Shown here piece by piece: positions 16,245 through 23,519 of a DNA stretch of 38,876 nucleotides. The notes under the pieces are model-generated. The model was not told where the DNA came from, did no database searches, and was given only the letters and a program-made list of their open reading frames with translations. The stretch is from NCBI GenBank assembly GCA_964539045.1, contig CAZIHW010000008.1:1-38876 (forward strand). Reading direction: 5' to 3'. Numbering within the stretch: the first letter of the stretch is position 1; each line of letters begins with the position of its first letter. Source of the DNA: UBA1227 sp964539045. Its GTDB lineage: Bacteria; Bacillota; Clostridia; Oscillospirales; Acutalibacteraceae. A program made the position numbers and the translations under genes.

Positions 16245-16272
16245 CGAGTGAAACCCTAAAAGGCTTCACTCG
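16245..16272 (-). terminator. Terminator of the Fe-S assembly operon
   Basis: CGAGTGAA (16245-16252) and TTCACTCG (16265-16272) with additional inner pairing form a stem followed on the minus strand by GTTATTTTG, just after the smsB stop and the 28-bp element. Confidence 0.75.
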
Positions 16273-16280
16273 TCGTTCTT

Positions 16281-16308
16281 AGCCTGTCGGCGCGAATTTG
16301 AACCCGCC
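16281..16308. repeat. Copy 2 of the 28-bp dispersed element
   Basis: The element begins AGCCTGTCGGCGCGAATTTG and ends AACCCGCC, differing from 3515-3542 at two positions. Here it is enclosed in a perfect 7-bp inverted repeat, TAGCCTG (16280-16286) and CAGGCTA (16308-16314); the latter includes the smsB stop codon. Confidence 0.75.
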
Positions 16309-16311
16309 AGG

Positions 16312-17262
16312 CTATTTAAGGAAACCTTCAATAATAATTTCCTCTGCTTCTTCCTCGGTCATTCCGAAAGTTTGAAGCTTTATCAACTGATCATTATTTA
16401 TCTTACCGATAGCCGCCTCATGAATGATATTGGCATCGGGATGGTTTGCAGAAATAGCCGGTATGGATGAAATCTTCGCTCCGTCCATAATAATGGAATC
16501 GCACTGGACGTGGGCATGACAAGCGTTGTTACCTACGGCATTGGGATAGAACACCTGAGTTGAATTATCCTTACCAACCGTTCTCGATATGATTTGTGCG
16601 GAGGAACCTTCACCGTTGAGATTTACAACCATATCTGTCTTAGCGACCTGATCGCCGTGTGTCATAAGCTTCTCAAGTACATATATCTTTGCATCGGCCT
16701 TAAGATTCGCCTCTGTTTTTCTGTAGGTTGAATCGACGCCCTTTATCTGTACCATTTCCATTTCACAGTAGGAGCCCTCATCCATATTTACTATGGTCGT
16801 GGGGTTGAGGATTCTCTTTCCGTTTCCGTCGCCCTCACCGTAATGTTTTTCAACATACTTAACAGAGGCATTCTTTCCTATGTGGAAAGAGTGTATTCCG
16901 TCATGTTCGGAATTCTTATCTCCGCAGTTATGGATTCCGCATCCGGCAACTATGGATACATCCGCACCTTCGCCTATAAAGAAGTCATTGTAAACTAAAT
17001 CGTTTACACCCTCTTCAGTTATAATAACCGGTATGTGTACCTCTTCGCCCTTCGTTCCGGGTTTTACAATTATATCAATACCGGGTTTATCTGTCTTTTG
17101 TCTTATTTCTACATTCGATGAAGATGAGCGAACCAGACCCTCACCGTTTTTTCGTATATTCAATGCCCCAGCGGGAACACCTGTCATATCGGCTATTTCA
17201 CTGAGCATCTGTCTGTCTACCGGTGTTAGAGAGAGATCAAATTTGAAATCCTTGATATCCAT
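16312..17262 (-). CDS. smsB: Minimal SUF-like scaffold protein (SufB/SufD family, SMS type)
   Basis: 316 residues, much shorter than SufB of full SUF systems (about 470-500). The C-terminal core holds the two residues known to be essential in SufB: the Cys in VQCDS (Cys254) and the Glu in IIHEA (Glu282), followed by KINNDQLIKLQTFGM. It should form the Fe-S assembly scaffold with the adjacent SufC-like ATPase. No sufD, sufS or sufU is present, which fits the two-gene system called SMS. AGGGGAGG precedes the ATG, which lies one base after the smsC stop. The 3' end runs into the 28-bp element and a terminator. Confidence 0.87.
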   Translation of the reverse strand: MDIKDFKFDLSLTPVDRQMLSEIADMTGVPAGALNIRKNGEGLVRSSSSNVEIRQKTDKPGIDIIVKPGTKGEEVHIPVIITEEGVNDLVYNDFFIGEGADVSIVAGCGIHNCGDKNSEHDGIHSFHIGKNASVKYVEKHYGEGDGNGKRILNPTTIVNMDEGSYCEMEMVQIKGVDSTYRKTEANLKADAKIYVLEKLMTHGDQVAKTDMVVNLNGEGSSAQIISRTVGKDNSTQVFYPNAVGNNACHAHVQCDSIIMDGAKISSIPAISANHPDANIIHEAAIGKINNDQLIKLQTFGMTEEEAEEIIIEGFLK

Positions 17263-17263
17263 A

Positions 17264-18001
17264 CTATTTTGCCTCCCCTCTAAACGTGCAGTCCTTTGAG
17301 AAACCTGAAAATTCCGTAAGAAGTTTAGGGAATACCTCGTCCTTCGGACCCTGAGTTTTAATCTTTCCGTCAGCCAGAACTATGATTTCATCTGCAAGCT
17401 GCATAATTCTTTCCTGGTGAGAAATGATGATTACGCTGTTCCTTTCGTTTTTAGCGAGGGTCTTAAATGTATCAACAAGCATTGTGAAGCTCCAAAGATC
17501 GATACCTGCCTCAGGCTCGTCATAAATTGCCACATCGAGGTTTCTCGCCATAAGAGTGGCTATCTCTATACGCTTTACCTCGCCGCCCGACAAGCTTGTA
17601 TCAACCTCCCGATTGAGATAATCCATGGAGCAAAGACCCACTCTGGTCAGATAAGAACAACATTCATCTTCCGGAAGTTCCTTTCCTGCCGCCAGACTCA
17701 AAAGACTGCGAACAGTAAGTCCTTTAAATCTTGGAGGCTGTTGGAAGGCATAGCCTATACCCAGCTTAGCACGCTCGGTTATATTTAATTCGGTAATATC
17801 CTTTCCATTGTATAAAACTTGTCCTGAAGTCGGCTTTTCAATCCCCATGATAATCTTTGCAAGGGTTGATTTTCCGCCACCGTTTGGACCGGTTATAACT
17901 ATGAACTTTCCGTCATCAAGTGTTAAGTTTAGATCTTTTATGATGTCGAGCTTTCCGTCTTCACCCTGGACGGTAAAATAAAGGTTCTTAAGTTCTATCA
18001 T
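17264..18001 (-). CDS. smsC: SufC-like ATPase of the minimal Fe-S assembly system
   Basis: 245 residues, the normal SufC length. Motifs are Walker A GPNGGGKST, Q-loop YAFQQPPRFKGL, signature LSGGEVKRIE, Walker B VAIYDEPEAGID and the switch His in ISHQ. It is a soluble ABC ATPase that drives scaffold conformational change in Fe-S cluster assembly; no membrane partner is present. GAGGTGATG lies upstream of the ATG. It lies 35 bases after mrp and one base before smsB. Confidence 0.92.
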   Translation of the reverse strand: MIELKNLYFTVQGEDGKLDIIKDLNLTLDDGKFIVITGPNGGGKSTLAKIIMGIEKPTSGQVLYNGKDITELNITERAKLGIGYAFQQPPRFKGLTVRSLLSLAAGKELPEDECCSYLTRVGLCSMDYLNREVDTSLSGGEVKRIEIATLMARNLDVAIYDEPEAGIDLWSFTMLVDTFKTLAKNERNSVIIISHQERIMQLADEIIVLADGKIKTQGPKDEVFPKLLTEFSGFSKDCTFRGEAK

Positions 18002-18036
18002 TAAACATCACCTCTGAAACAGGACTGCGGACCGGC

Positions 18037-18855
18037 TTACAAAGCTTTTGTAATAGAGTCAAATGCTTCGGCAATACCTTCCCTGTCAGCCTTCTCAATT
18101 TCCCCGGCATCCACAAATTTTGCAGTTTCAGGATTTATAGGAAGCCTGGCGAGAACGGGAACGCCGAGTTCTGCTGCTATTTCATCTGCTTTTCCGTGAC
18201 CGAAAACCTCTAATTTTTTTCCACAATCAGGACATGAAACATAGCTCATATTCTCCACTACTCCGAGAATAGGAACATTCATCATCTTGGCCATGTTGTA
18301 TGCCTTTTTTACGATGAGCGTTACCAAGTCCTGAGGAGTTGTTACGATAACAATGCCCTTAACAGGGAGTGACTGATAAACAGTAAGAGGTACATCGCCG
18401 GTTCCCGGAGGCATATCTACAAACATGTAATCTACATCGCCCCAGGCAACATCGGTCCAAAACTGGTTAATAACACCGCTTATAACCGGACCGCGCCAAA
18501 CAACAGGAGCCTCTTCATCATCAAGAATAAGGTTTATTGACATAACCTTGATTCCGCTCTTTGAAGTTGCGGGTACAAGTCCCACTCCCTCTATGCCCTC
18601 TACTTTATCGTGAATACCGAAAGCCTTCGGTACTGAAGGACCGGTAACATCGGCATCCATTATAGCAGTACTGTTCTGGCGGGAAGCGCACTCCTCGGCA
18701 AGTAAGCATGTCACAAGTGATTTGCCTACGCCGCCCTTTCCACTCGCTACTGCGATTACATTCTTGACATTGCTGTTCTGATTTTGTTCAAGTCTGAAAT
18801 CAGGCTTGTCACACTTTGATGAGCATGAGCTGCAATCATGTGTGCATTCTGACAT
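18037..18855 (-). CDS. mrp: Mrp/NBP35 family P-loop ATPase, Fe-S cluster carrier
   Basis: 272 residues. An N-terminal cysteine cluster (Cys4, 8, 11 and 15 in CTHDCSSCSSKC) resembles NBP35-type proteins. The deviant Walker A is GKGGVGKS (residues 39-46), with switch regions MDADVTGPS and DMPPGTGDVPL, and the cluster-binding CPDC pair is Cys208/Cys211. It should bind and deliver a [4Fe-4S] cluster to target proteins. The ATG at 18855 has AGGAG 9 bases upstream; the ATG at 18864 abuts that site. It heads the operon with smsC and smsB, which supports a role in Fe-S trafficking. Confidence 0.93.
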   Translation of the reverse strand: MSECTHDCSSCSSKCDKPDFRLEQNQNSNVKNVIAVASGKGGVGKSLVTCLLAEECASRQNSTAIMDADVTGPSVPKAFGIHDKVEGIEGVGLVPATSKSGIKVMSINLILDDEEAPVVWRGPVISGVINQFWTDVAWGDVDYMFVDMPPGTGDVPLTVYQSLPVKGIVIVTTPQDLVTLIVKKAYNMAKMMNVPILGVVENMSYVSCPDCGKKLEVFGHGKADEIAAELGVPVLARLPINPETAKFVDAGEIEKADREGIAEAFDSITKAL

Positions 18856-18875
18856 TGCAATCATCTCCTACTAAA

Positions 18876-18904
18876 ATTATATGAATTAAACTATATCATG
18901 TCAA
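18876..18904 (-). promoter_or_regulatory. Perfect-consensus sigma-A promoter of the mrp-sms operon
   Basis: Minus-strand TTGACA (18899-18904), exactly 17 bases, TATAAT (18876-18881). The predicted leader is only about 15 bases, and no operator palindrome is evident. Confidence 0.9.
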
Positions 18905-18929
18905 TATTTTTTGTTATTATCCGTTTTTA

Positions 18930-19382
18930 TCAGCCGTTTTTACGCAAATTTTTAAAAAAATCAGTTAAGATAGCGCCGCATTCGCTCTCCATTATTCCAC
19001 CGACAACCTCGGGTTTGTGGTTATACGGCAAATCAAAAAGCTTGATGACACTGCTTACCGAACCGGCTTTTTTATCATAAGCACCGAAATAAACATTCTT
19101 TATTCTGGAATTTATTATAGCGCCTGCGCACATCGAACACGGCTCAAGAGTAACATAAATATCACACATAAAAAGGCGCCAGCCGCCCAAATTTTTACAG
19201 GCTTGATTTATGGCTTCAAGCTCCGCATGCGCAAGTGAATTCCGTAATGATTCTCTCTTATTATATCCGCGTCCTACAATCTCACCATTACATACAACTA
19301 CGGCACCTACCGGAACCTCTCCGAGGGACATAGCCTTTTCCGCTTCCGTCAATGCCTCCCGCATAAAGTATTCTCTATCCAT
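18930..19382 (-). CDS. tadA: tRNA-specific adenosine deaminase
   Basis: 150 residues. Zinc and catalytic residues of the cytidine/adenosine deaminase fold are in HAE (His52, Glu54) and PCSMC (Cys82, Cys85). The N-terminus MREALTEAEKAMSLGEVPVGAVVV and the C-terminal LFDLPYNHKPEVVGGI are typical TadA. It converts A34 to inosine in the tRNA-Arg(ACG) anticodon. It starts two bases after the stop of the CPBP protease gene with only a weak ribosome site, so coupled translation is likely. Confidence 0.92.
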   Translation of the reverse strand: MDREYFMREALTEAEKAMSLGEVPVGAVVVCNGEIVGRGYNKRESLRNSLAHAELEAINQACKNLGGWRLFMCDIYVTLEPCSMCAGAIINSRIKNVYFGAYDKKAGSVSSVIKLFDLPYNHKPEVVGGIMESECGAILTDFFKNLRKNG

Positions 19383-19384
19383 AA

Positions 19385-20434
19385 CTAAACACCAACATAG
19401 TGCACGGTAGTTGCTATTTCTTTAAACATCAGGATCATTGCGGCTATCATAGGCAAAGAGATAACAGTATAAAGGTAGCACTTTCTTCTGTATGCACGTC
19501 TGCCCTTCGCCGTGTTTCCGCCGGGTTCATACAGACTTATTTTATGTCTGTATTTATCTATAAATATGAGCAATGCAACCAGTCCCAAAAGAGCCCCTAC
19601 GATATTTACAATAGCTATAACTACAACCTGAATTGTTTCGGGAACTACAGAACCGAGACCCGTAAGAACAGTTGCATAAGTGTTATTCATAAAGTGTATG
19701 GCTATACCTGTCCAAAGGCTGTCAGTCACTATAACCAGCCAGCCCATAACAATGCCGAGTACAAGTGCAAAAGGAGCCTGAACAAGATTTCCATGCATCA
19801 CGGCAAATATAACGGCGCTGACACAAATGGCAAATCTGTCTCCGAATTTTCTGAGTGATTGCAGCACAACCCCTCTTACCGCGAACTCCTCCGTAAGCGC
19901 AGGAACAACGGCAGTCGAGAGCATCTGCCACCAGAATTCGCCCATGGATTCAGGTTTATTATCCATGCCACCCTCAAAAACAAAACCAAAGCTCTCAGCC
20001 GAGAGCACAAACAAGCTGGTCACAAAATTCGTAACTACCAAAGTAAGAAAGCATATCCCCAGAGCCAGTACAAAAAGCTTGCCGGAATTAGGTCTGTTCA
20101 GCGGCAATGTATCCACGTTCCGAAGCACGAAATGTTTTATTATAAAACCACCGATTGCAAACGGTAAAACTATACAAATAACAGAATAAAAAATCTGTAC
20201 CGTATACATAAGCACATATGAATCGGCATAGTGTTCCGCAATCGGGGTTTTTCTGAGAATCGCCAAAAAACAGTCTGCGAAAACATTGAACGCTATAACA
20301 CAAAGCCCGATAATACCGCTTGTTATCATAAGCCTTATTATTTCCGGGCGTTTCATCTTTTCATAAACAGGTTCAACCCTGCCTATATCATCATATCTCA
20401 CATGAATTATTCCATATGGTGAATTCTGAGACAT
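19385..20434 (-). CDS. CPBP family intramembrane metalloprotease
   Basis: 349 residues with about eight membrane spans. The three family motifs are present: EEFAVR (Glu182, Glu183, Arg187), the His in AVMHGNL (His214) and HFMNN (His247, Asn251). The family is related to CAAX prenyl protease 2/Abi proteins and acts inside the membrane; bacterial members are linked to bacteriocin immunity or peptide processing, and the substrate here is unknown. GGAGGTGG lies upstream of the ATG. tadA follows at 2 bases. Confidence 0.87.
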   Translation of the reverse strand: MSQNSPYGIIHVRYDDIGRVEPVYEKMKRPEIIRLMITSGIIGLCVIAFNVFADCFLAILRKTPIAEHYADSYVLMYTVQIFYSVICIVLPFAIGGFIIKHFVLRNVDTLPLNRPNSGKLFVLALGICFLTLVVTNFVTSLFVLSAESFGFVFEGGMDNKPESMGEFWWQMLSTAVVPALTEEFAVRGVVLQSLRKFGDRFAICVSAVIFAVMHGNLVQAPFALVLGIVMGWLVIVTDSLWTGIAIHFMNNTYATVLTGLGSVVPETIQVVVIAIVNIVGALLGLVALLIFIDKYRHKISLYEPGGNTAKGRRAYRRKCYLYTVISLPMIAAMILMFKEIATTVHYVGV

Positions 20435-20462
20435 GAGCCACCTCCATGAGTTTCTTAATCAG

Positions 20463-20497
20463 TGCAATTTAGGTCTATATATTTTACCATAATTGCA
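20463..20497. promoter_or_regulatory. Inverted repeat upstream of the CPBP protease gene
   Basis: TGCAATT (20463-20469) and AATTGCA (20491-20497) flank an AT-rich spacer containing a minus-strand TGGTAAAAT that could be an extended -10. Possible operator; a similar TGCAATT/AATTGCA pair occurs at 32631-32664. Confidence 0.3.
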
Positions 20498-20512
20498 ATA
20501 ACATTTCCATAC

Positions 20513-21355
20513 TTACTTATTCAAGTATTCAACAAGTCCGCCTAAGGCCGCTTTTCCGTCCTTTAACCCTAAGTCGTAGGCGCCCTGTAATTTTTCCGGA
20601 TCTTTTTCTATGCGTTTTACCGCAAGAGGCTCACTAGGCCTTATAACATAAATCTCACCTGCATTCTCCGCAGCTTTCAATCTCTCAACGCAAGCATTAT
20701 ACTCGTTCGGTCTGTTTGCCAACCTGCTCGCAAACTTCGGGTACTTACGCTTGTAGAAGAGGTCAACAAACCATTTTGGAATAGGACCCTTTTTGTAATC
20801 ATACGGTTTTGTCAATACAACGACGAGTTTTTCATACCCCATTTCTTTGAACTTTTCAAAGGGTATGCTATCGGCAACACCGCCGTCAAGATAGAGTTTG
20901 CCGTCCAGCTCTACCGGCTTTGACAAAAAAGGCATTGTTCCGGATGCACGAAGCAACTCCATCTCATTCAGGACACTGTTCAGCCTTGGATATTCAGCAT
21001 CACCGGTCTCCATATTCGTAACAACCACATGAAAGGGAACTCCCGACATGTAGGTCTCGTCGTCAAATAAATCATACTCCCGCGGCACCGTATAATATGC
21101 AAATTCGGTATTTATTACATTTCCGGTTGTAATCAGGGAATGCAGCCCCATATATCTTTTATCAGCGCAAAATCGCTTGTTATATCGGATCGCTCTGCCG
21201 CGCTGTTTTGAAACAAAATTCACTCCGAAAAGGGCACCTGCAGATACTCCTATAACACCGTCAAACTCTATTCCGTTATCAAGCAGGATATCAAGCACAC
21301 CGCTTGTGTGCATGCCACGCATAGCTCCGCCCTCTAAAACCAATCCTGTTTTCAA
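20513..21355 (-). CDS. Patatin-like phospholipase (lipid acyl hydrolase)
   Basis: 280 residues. The oxyanion loop LEGGAMRG, the nucleophile motif GVSAG (Ser38 from the chosen start) and the catalytic Asp in YLDGGVAD (Asp157) give a complete Ser-Asp dyad. The family hydrolyses acyl esters of lipids; the physiological lipid is unknown. The start is set at TTG 21355, with AGAGGTG 6 bases upstream, rather than at GTG 21364, which would lie within that site. It is preceded by the terminator of the asnB-dapL operon, so it has its own promoter; several -10-like hexamers lie in 21375-21420. Confidence 0.87.
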   Translation of the reverse strand: MKTGLVLEGGAMRGMHTSGVLDILLDNGIEFDGVIGVSAGALFGVNFVSKQRGRAIRYNKRFCADKRYMGLHSLITTGNVINTEFAYYTVPREYDLFDDETYMSGVPFHVVVTNMETGDAEYPRLNSVLNEMELLRASGTMPFLSKPVELDGKLYLDGGVADSIPFEKFKEMGYEKLVVVLTKPYDYKKGPIPKWFVDLFYKRKYPKFASRLANRPNEYNACVERLKAAENAGEIYVIRPSEPLAVKRIEKDPEKLQGAYDLGLKDGKAALGGLVEYLNK

Positions 21356-21424
21356 CCCTGTCACCTCTTGTTTTGAATCATATTATCCTATACGAATTCA
21401 AAGGGTATTATACTCTTATAAAAC

Positions 21425-21459
21425 AAAAAGCTCAATTTCAAAATGAAATTGAGCTTTTT
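21425..21459. terminator. Strong intrinsic terminator of the asnB-dapL operon
   Basis: AAAAAGCTCAATTTC and GAAATTGAGCTTTTT form a perfect 15-bp stem with a 5-base loop; T runs make it active in either direction. Confidence 0.92.
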
Positions 21460-21460
21460 C

Positions 21461-21540
21461 AGATATCATTGCGCCTTCTTAAATATCATTGCGCCTTCTT
21501 AAATATTGTCGCGCCCTCTTAAATATTATCGCACTTTCTA
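21461..21540. repeat. Four tandem 20-bp repeats downstream of dapL
   Basis: The four units are contiguous: 21461-21480 and 21481-21500 differ by one base, 21501-21520 and 21521-21540 are more diverged. The unit is close to AAATATCATTGCGCCTTCTT. They lie between the dapL stop and its terminator, so they would be transcribed in the 3' untranslated region. Confidence 0.85.
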
Positions 21541-21546
21541 TATATT

Positions 21547-22731
21547 TTATTTCAAAAGTTCATAGATCCTCTGAGCTGCCGTTGCCGTATCCTCAGGACT
21601 TCCGAAGGTTGAAAACCTGAAATAGCCCTCTCCGCAAGCGCCGAAACCTTCGCCCGGTGTTCCAACCACTTGAATTTCATTGAGAAGATAATCAAAAAAT
21701 TCCCAGCTGCCCATTCCGTTCGGGCATTTCATCCATATGTACGGAGCATTCTTTCCTCCGCAATACCAGATCCCGAGCTTATCAAGAGCTTCCATCAACA
21801 CCTTGGCATTATTCTTATATATCTTTATATTGTCATGTATCTGTTTTTGACCCTCCGAAGTGAAAACAGCAGCGCCGCCCTTTTGTATGATATAAGAAAC
21901 ACCGTTTGTCTTTGTTGTTCTGTTTCTCACCCACATGCTGTTGAAATTCATACCGTTACGCTCTAGTTCCTTCGGTATAACCGTGTAGCCGAGTCTTGTG
22001 CCGGTAAAGCCCGCGGTCTTTGAAAGCGAGCAAATCTCGATAGCACAAGTTCGGGCACCGTCTATCTCAAATATGCTGTGCGGCAAGCCCTCCTCTTCGA
22101 TAAAAGCTTCATAGGCCGCATCGAAGAGTATAACCGAACCGTTCCTGTTGGCATAGTCGACCCATGCTGATAGTTTTTCTTTGCCGAAAACAGCGCCTGT
22201 CGGATTATTCGGAGAACATATATAAAGTATATCCGCCTTTATACTGTCATCCGGTTCAGGTAAAAATCCGTTTTCCTCTCCTGAGGAAAGATGTATGATT
22301 TTTCTTCCTGACATGATATTGGCATCCACATAAGCGGGATAAGCAGGCTCTATAACCAGGGCATCGCTTTCCCGGGAGAACAAATCAAGTATATCCCCGA
22401 GCTCGTCACTGGCACCGCTTGAAATGAAAACCTCATCCGGATCAAGTTTCACGCCGGATTTACCGTAGTAAGCTGCGATTGTTTCACGAAGCTCCGGGTC
22501 TCCGCACTCAGGCATATATCCATGAAAGTTTTCCTTCACAGCCTGGTCATCAACTGCTTCATGCAACGCCTTTATAACGGCATCACAAAGGGGTAGCGAT
22601 ACATCGCCTATTCCCATCCTGTAAAGATGTGCACCCGGATGTTCATTCAAATACGCCTTTGTCTTTTGCGCAATATTGTAAAAAAGATAAGAATCCTTCA
22701 AATCGGAATAGTACATGTTAGGAGTTATCAT
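21547..22731 (-). CDS. dapL: LL-diaminopimelate aminotransferase
   Basis: 394 residues, PLP fold type I (EC 2.6.1.83). It converts tetrahydrodipicolinate plus glutamate directly to LL-DAP, bypassing the acylated intermediates. The PLP lysine is Lys238 in the family-specific block SLSKTAGFTGTRLGYT; other landmarks are SSGASDELGDILDLF, EPAYPAYVDANIM and CSPNNPTGAVF. Its ATG overlaps the dapF stop by 4 bases. It is the last gene of the T-box-led operon and works with DapF, which epimerises its product. Confidence 0.93.
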   Translation of the reverse strand: MITPNMYYSDLKDSYLFYNIAQKTKAYLNEHPGAHLYRMGIGDVSLPLCDAVIKALHEAVDDQAVKENFHGYMPECGDPELRETIAAYYGKSGVKLDPDEVFISSGASDELGDILDLFSRESDALVIEPAYPAYVDANIMSGRKIIHLSSGEENGFLPEPDDSIKADILYICSPNNPTGAVFGKEKLSAWVDYANRNGSVILFDAAYEAFIEEEGLPHSIFEIDGARTCAIEICSLSKTAGFTGTRLGYTVIPKELERNGMNFNSMWVRNRTTKTNGVSYIIQKGGAAVFTSEGQKQIHDNIKIYKNNAKVLMEALDKLGIWYCGGKNAPYIWMKCPNGMGSWEFFDYLLNEIQVVGTPGEGFGACGEGYFRFSTFGSPEDTATAAQRIYELLK

Positions 22732-23516
22732 TCCATCGTTTCTCCTTCATAAATAAATTCTGCCGGACCTGTCATCGTCACGTCGTTATCCTGTGAGATA
22801 CTGATCTTCAATGTACCCCCGTCAAGGTGGACGGAAATAACATCATCATAATTGCAATACTTTTTCGTGATTGATGCCATCGTGCTGGCGCAGGCACCGG
22901 TACCGCAAGCCATTGTAATACCGCTTCCGCGCTCCCATACGCGCATCCTTATTTCATTTTCAGATATGACCTGAACAAACTCTACATTGACGCCGTCCGG
23001 AAAAGCTTCATGATGCTCAATCTTCGGTCCGATTTCACTCAAATGTACAGCTTCAGCATCATCGACAAATATAACCGCATGCGGATTTCCCACAGAAACA
23101 AGTGTGCAGGTGTATTCATTTCCGTCTATAGATAGGACTTTATCCCCATCGACAACAGCTTTTCCCATATCAACGGTGACGCTTTTTACCTTTCCGTTAC
23201 AAAGCTGTAAATCCAGGGTGCGAATACCGGACAAAGTTTCAACGGTTATACGCTTCTTATCCGTATAACCCTTATCATACACATATTTGCCCACGCATCT
23301 GATGCCGTTTCCACACATCCTGGCCTCGCTGCCGTCAGCATTGAAAATGCGCATTTTAAAATCTGCTATATCAGACGGTGATATCCAGATCATGCCGTCC
23401 GAACCCGCACCGAAGTGTCGTTCAGATAACTTAATTGAAAGTTCCCCCGGGTTTTCCGGTTCTCCGTATACATACAAATAGTCATTTCCCAGACCGTGCA
23501 TCTTGGTAAAATGCAT
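22728..23516 (-). CDS. dapF: Diaminopimelate epimerase
   Basis: 262 residues (EC 5.1.1.7). It converts LL-DAP to meso-DAP with a two-cysteine, cofactor-free mechanism. Both active cysteines are present: Cys68 in RMCGNGIRC and Cys204 in ACGTGACA. The N-terminus FTKMHGLGNDYL is typical. It starts 3 bases after purF and overlaps dapL by 4 bases, so its partner aminotransferase is translated with it. Confidence 0.94.
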   Translation of the reverse strand: MHFTKMHGLGNDYLYVYGEPENPGELSIKLSERHFGAGSDGMIWISPSDIADFKMRIFNADGSEARMCGNGIRCVGKYVYDKGYTDKKRITVETLSGIRTLDLQLCNGKVKSVTVDMGKAVVDGDKVLSIDGNEYTCTLVSVGNPHAVIFVDDAEAVHLSEIGPKIEHHEAFPDGVNVEFVQVISENEIRMRVWERGSGITMACGTGACASTMASITKKYCNYDDVISVHLDGGTLKISISQDNDVTMTGPAEFIYEGETME

Positions 23517-23519
23517 AAA

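Noticed and set aside
21461..21540. Possible CRISPR array
   Set aside because: The 20-bp units are contiguous with no spacers, and no cas gene is in the window.
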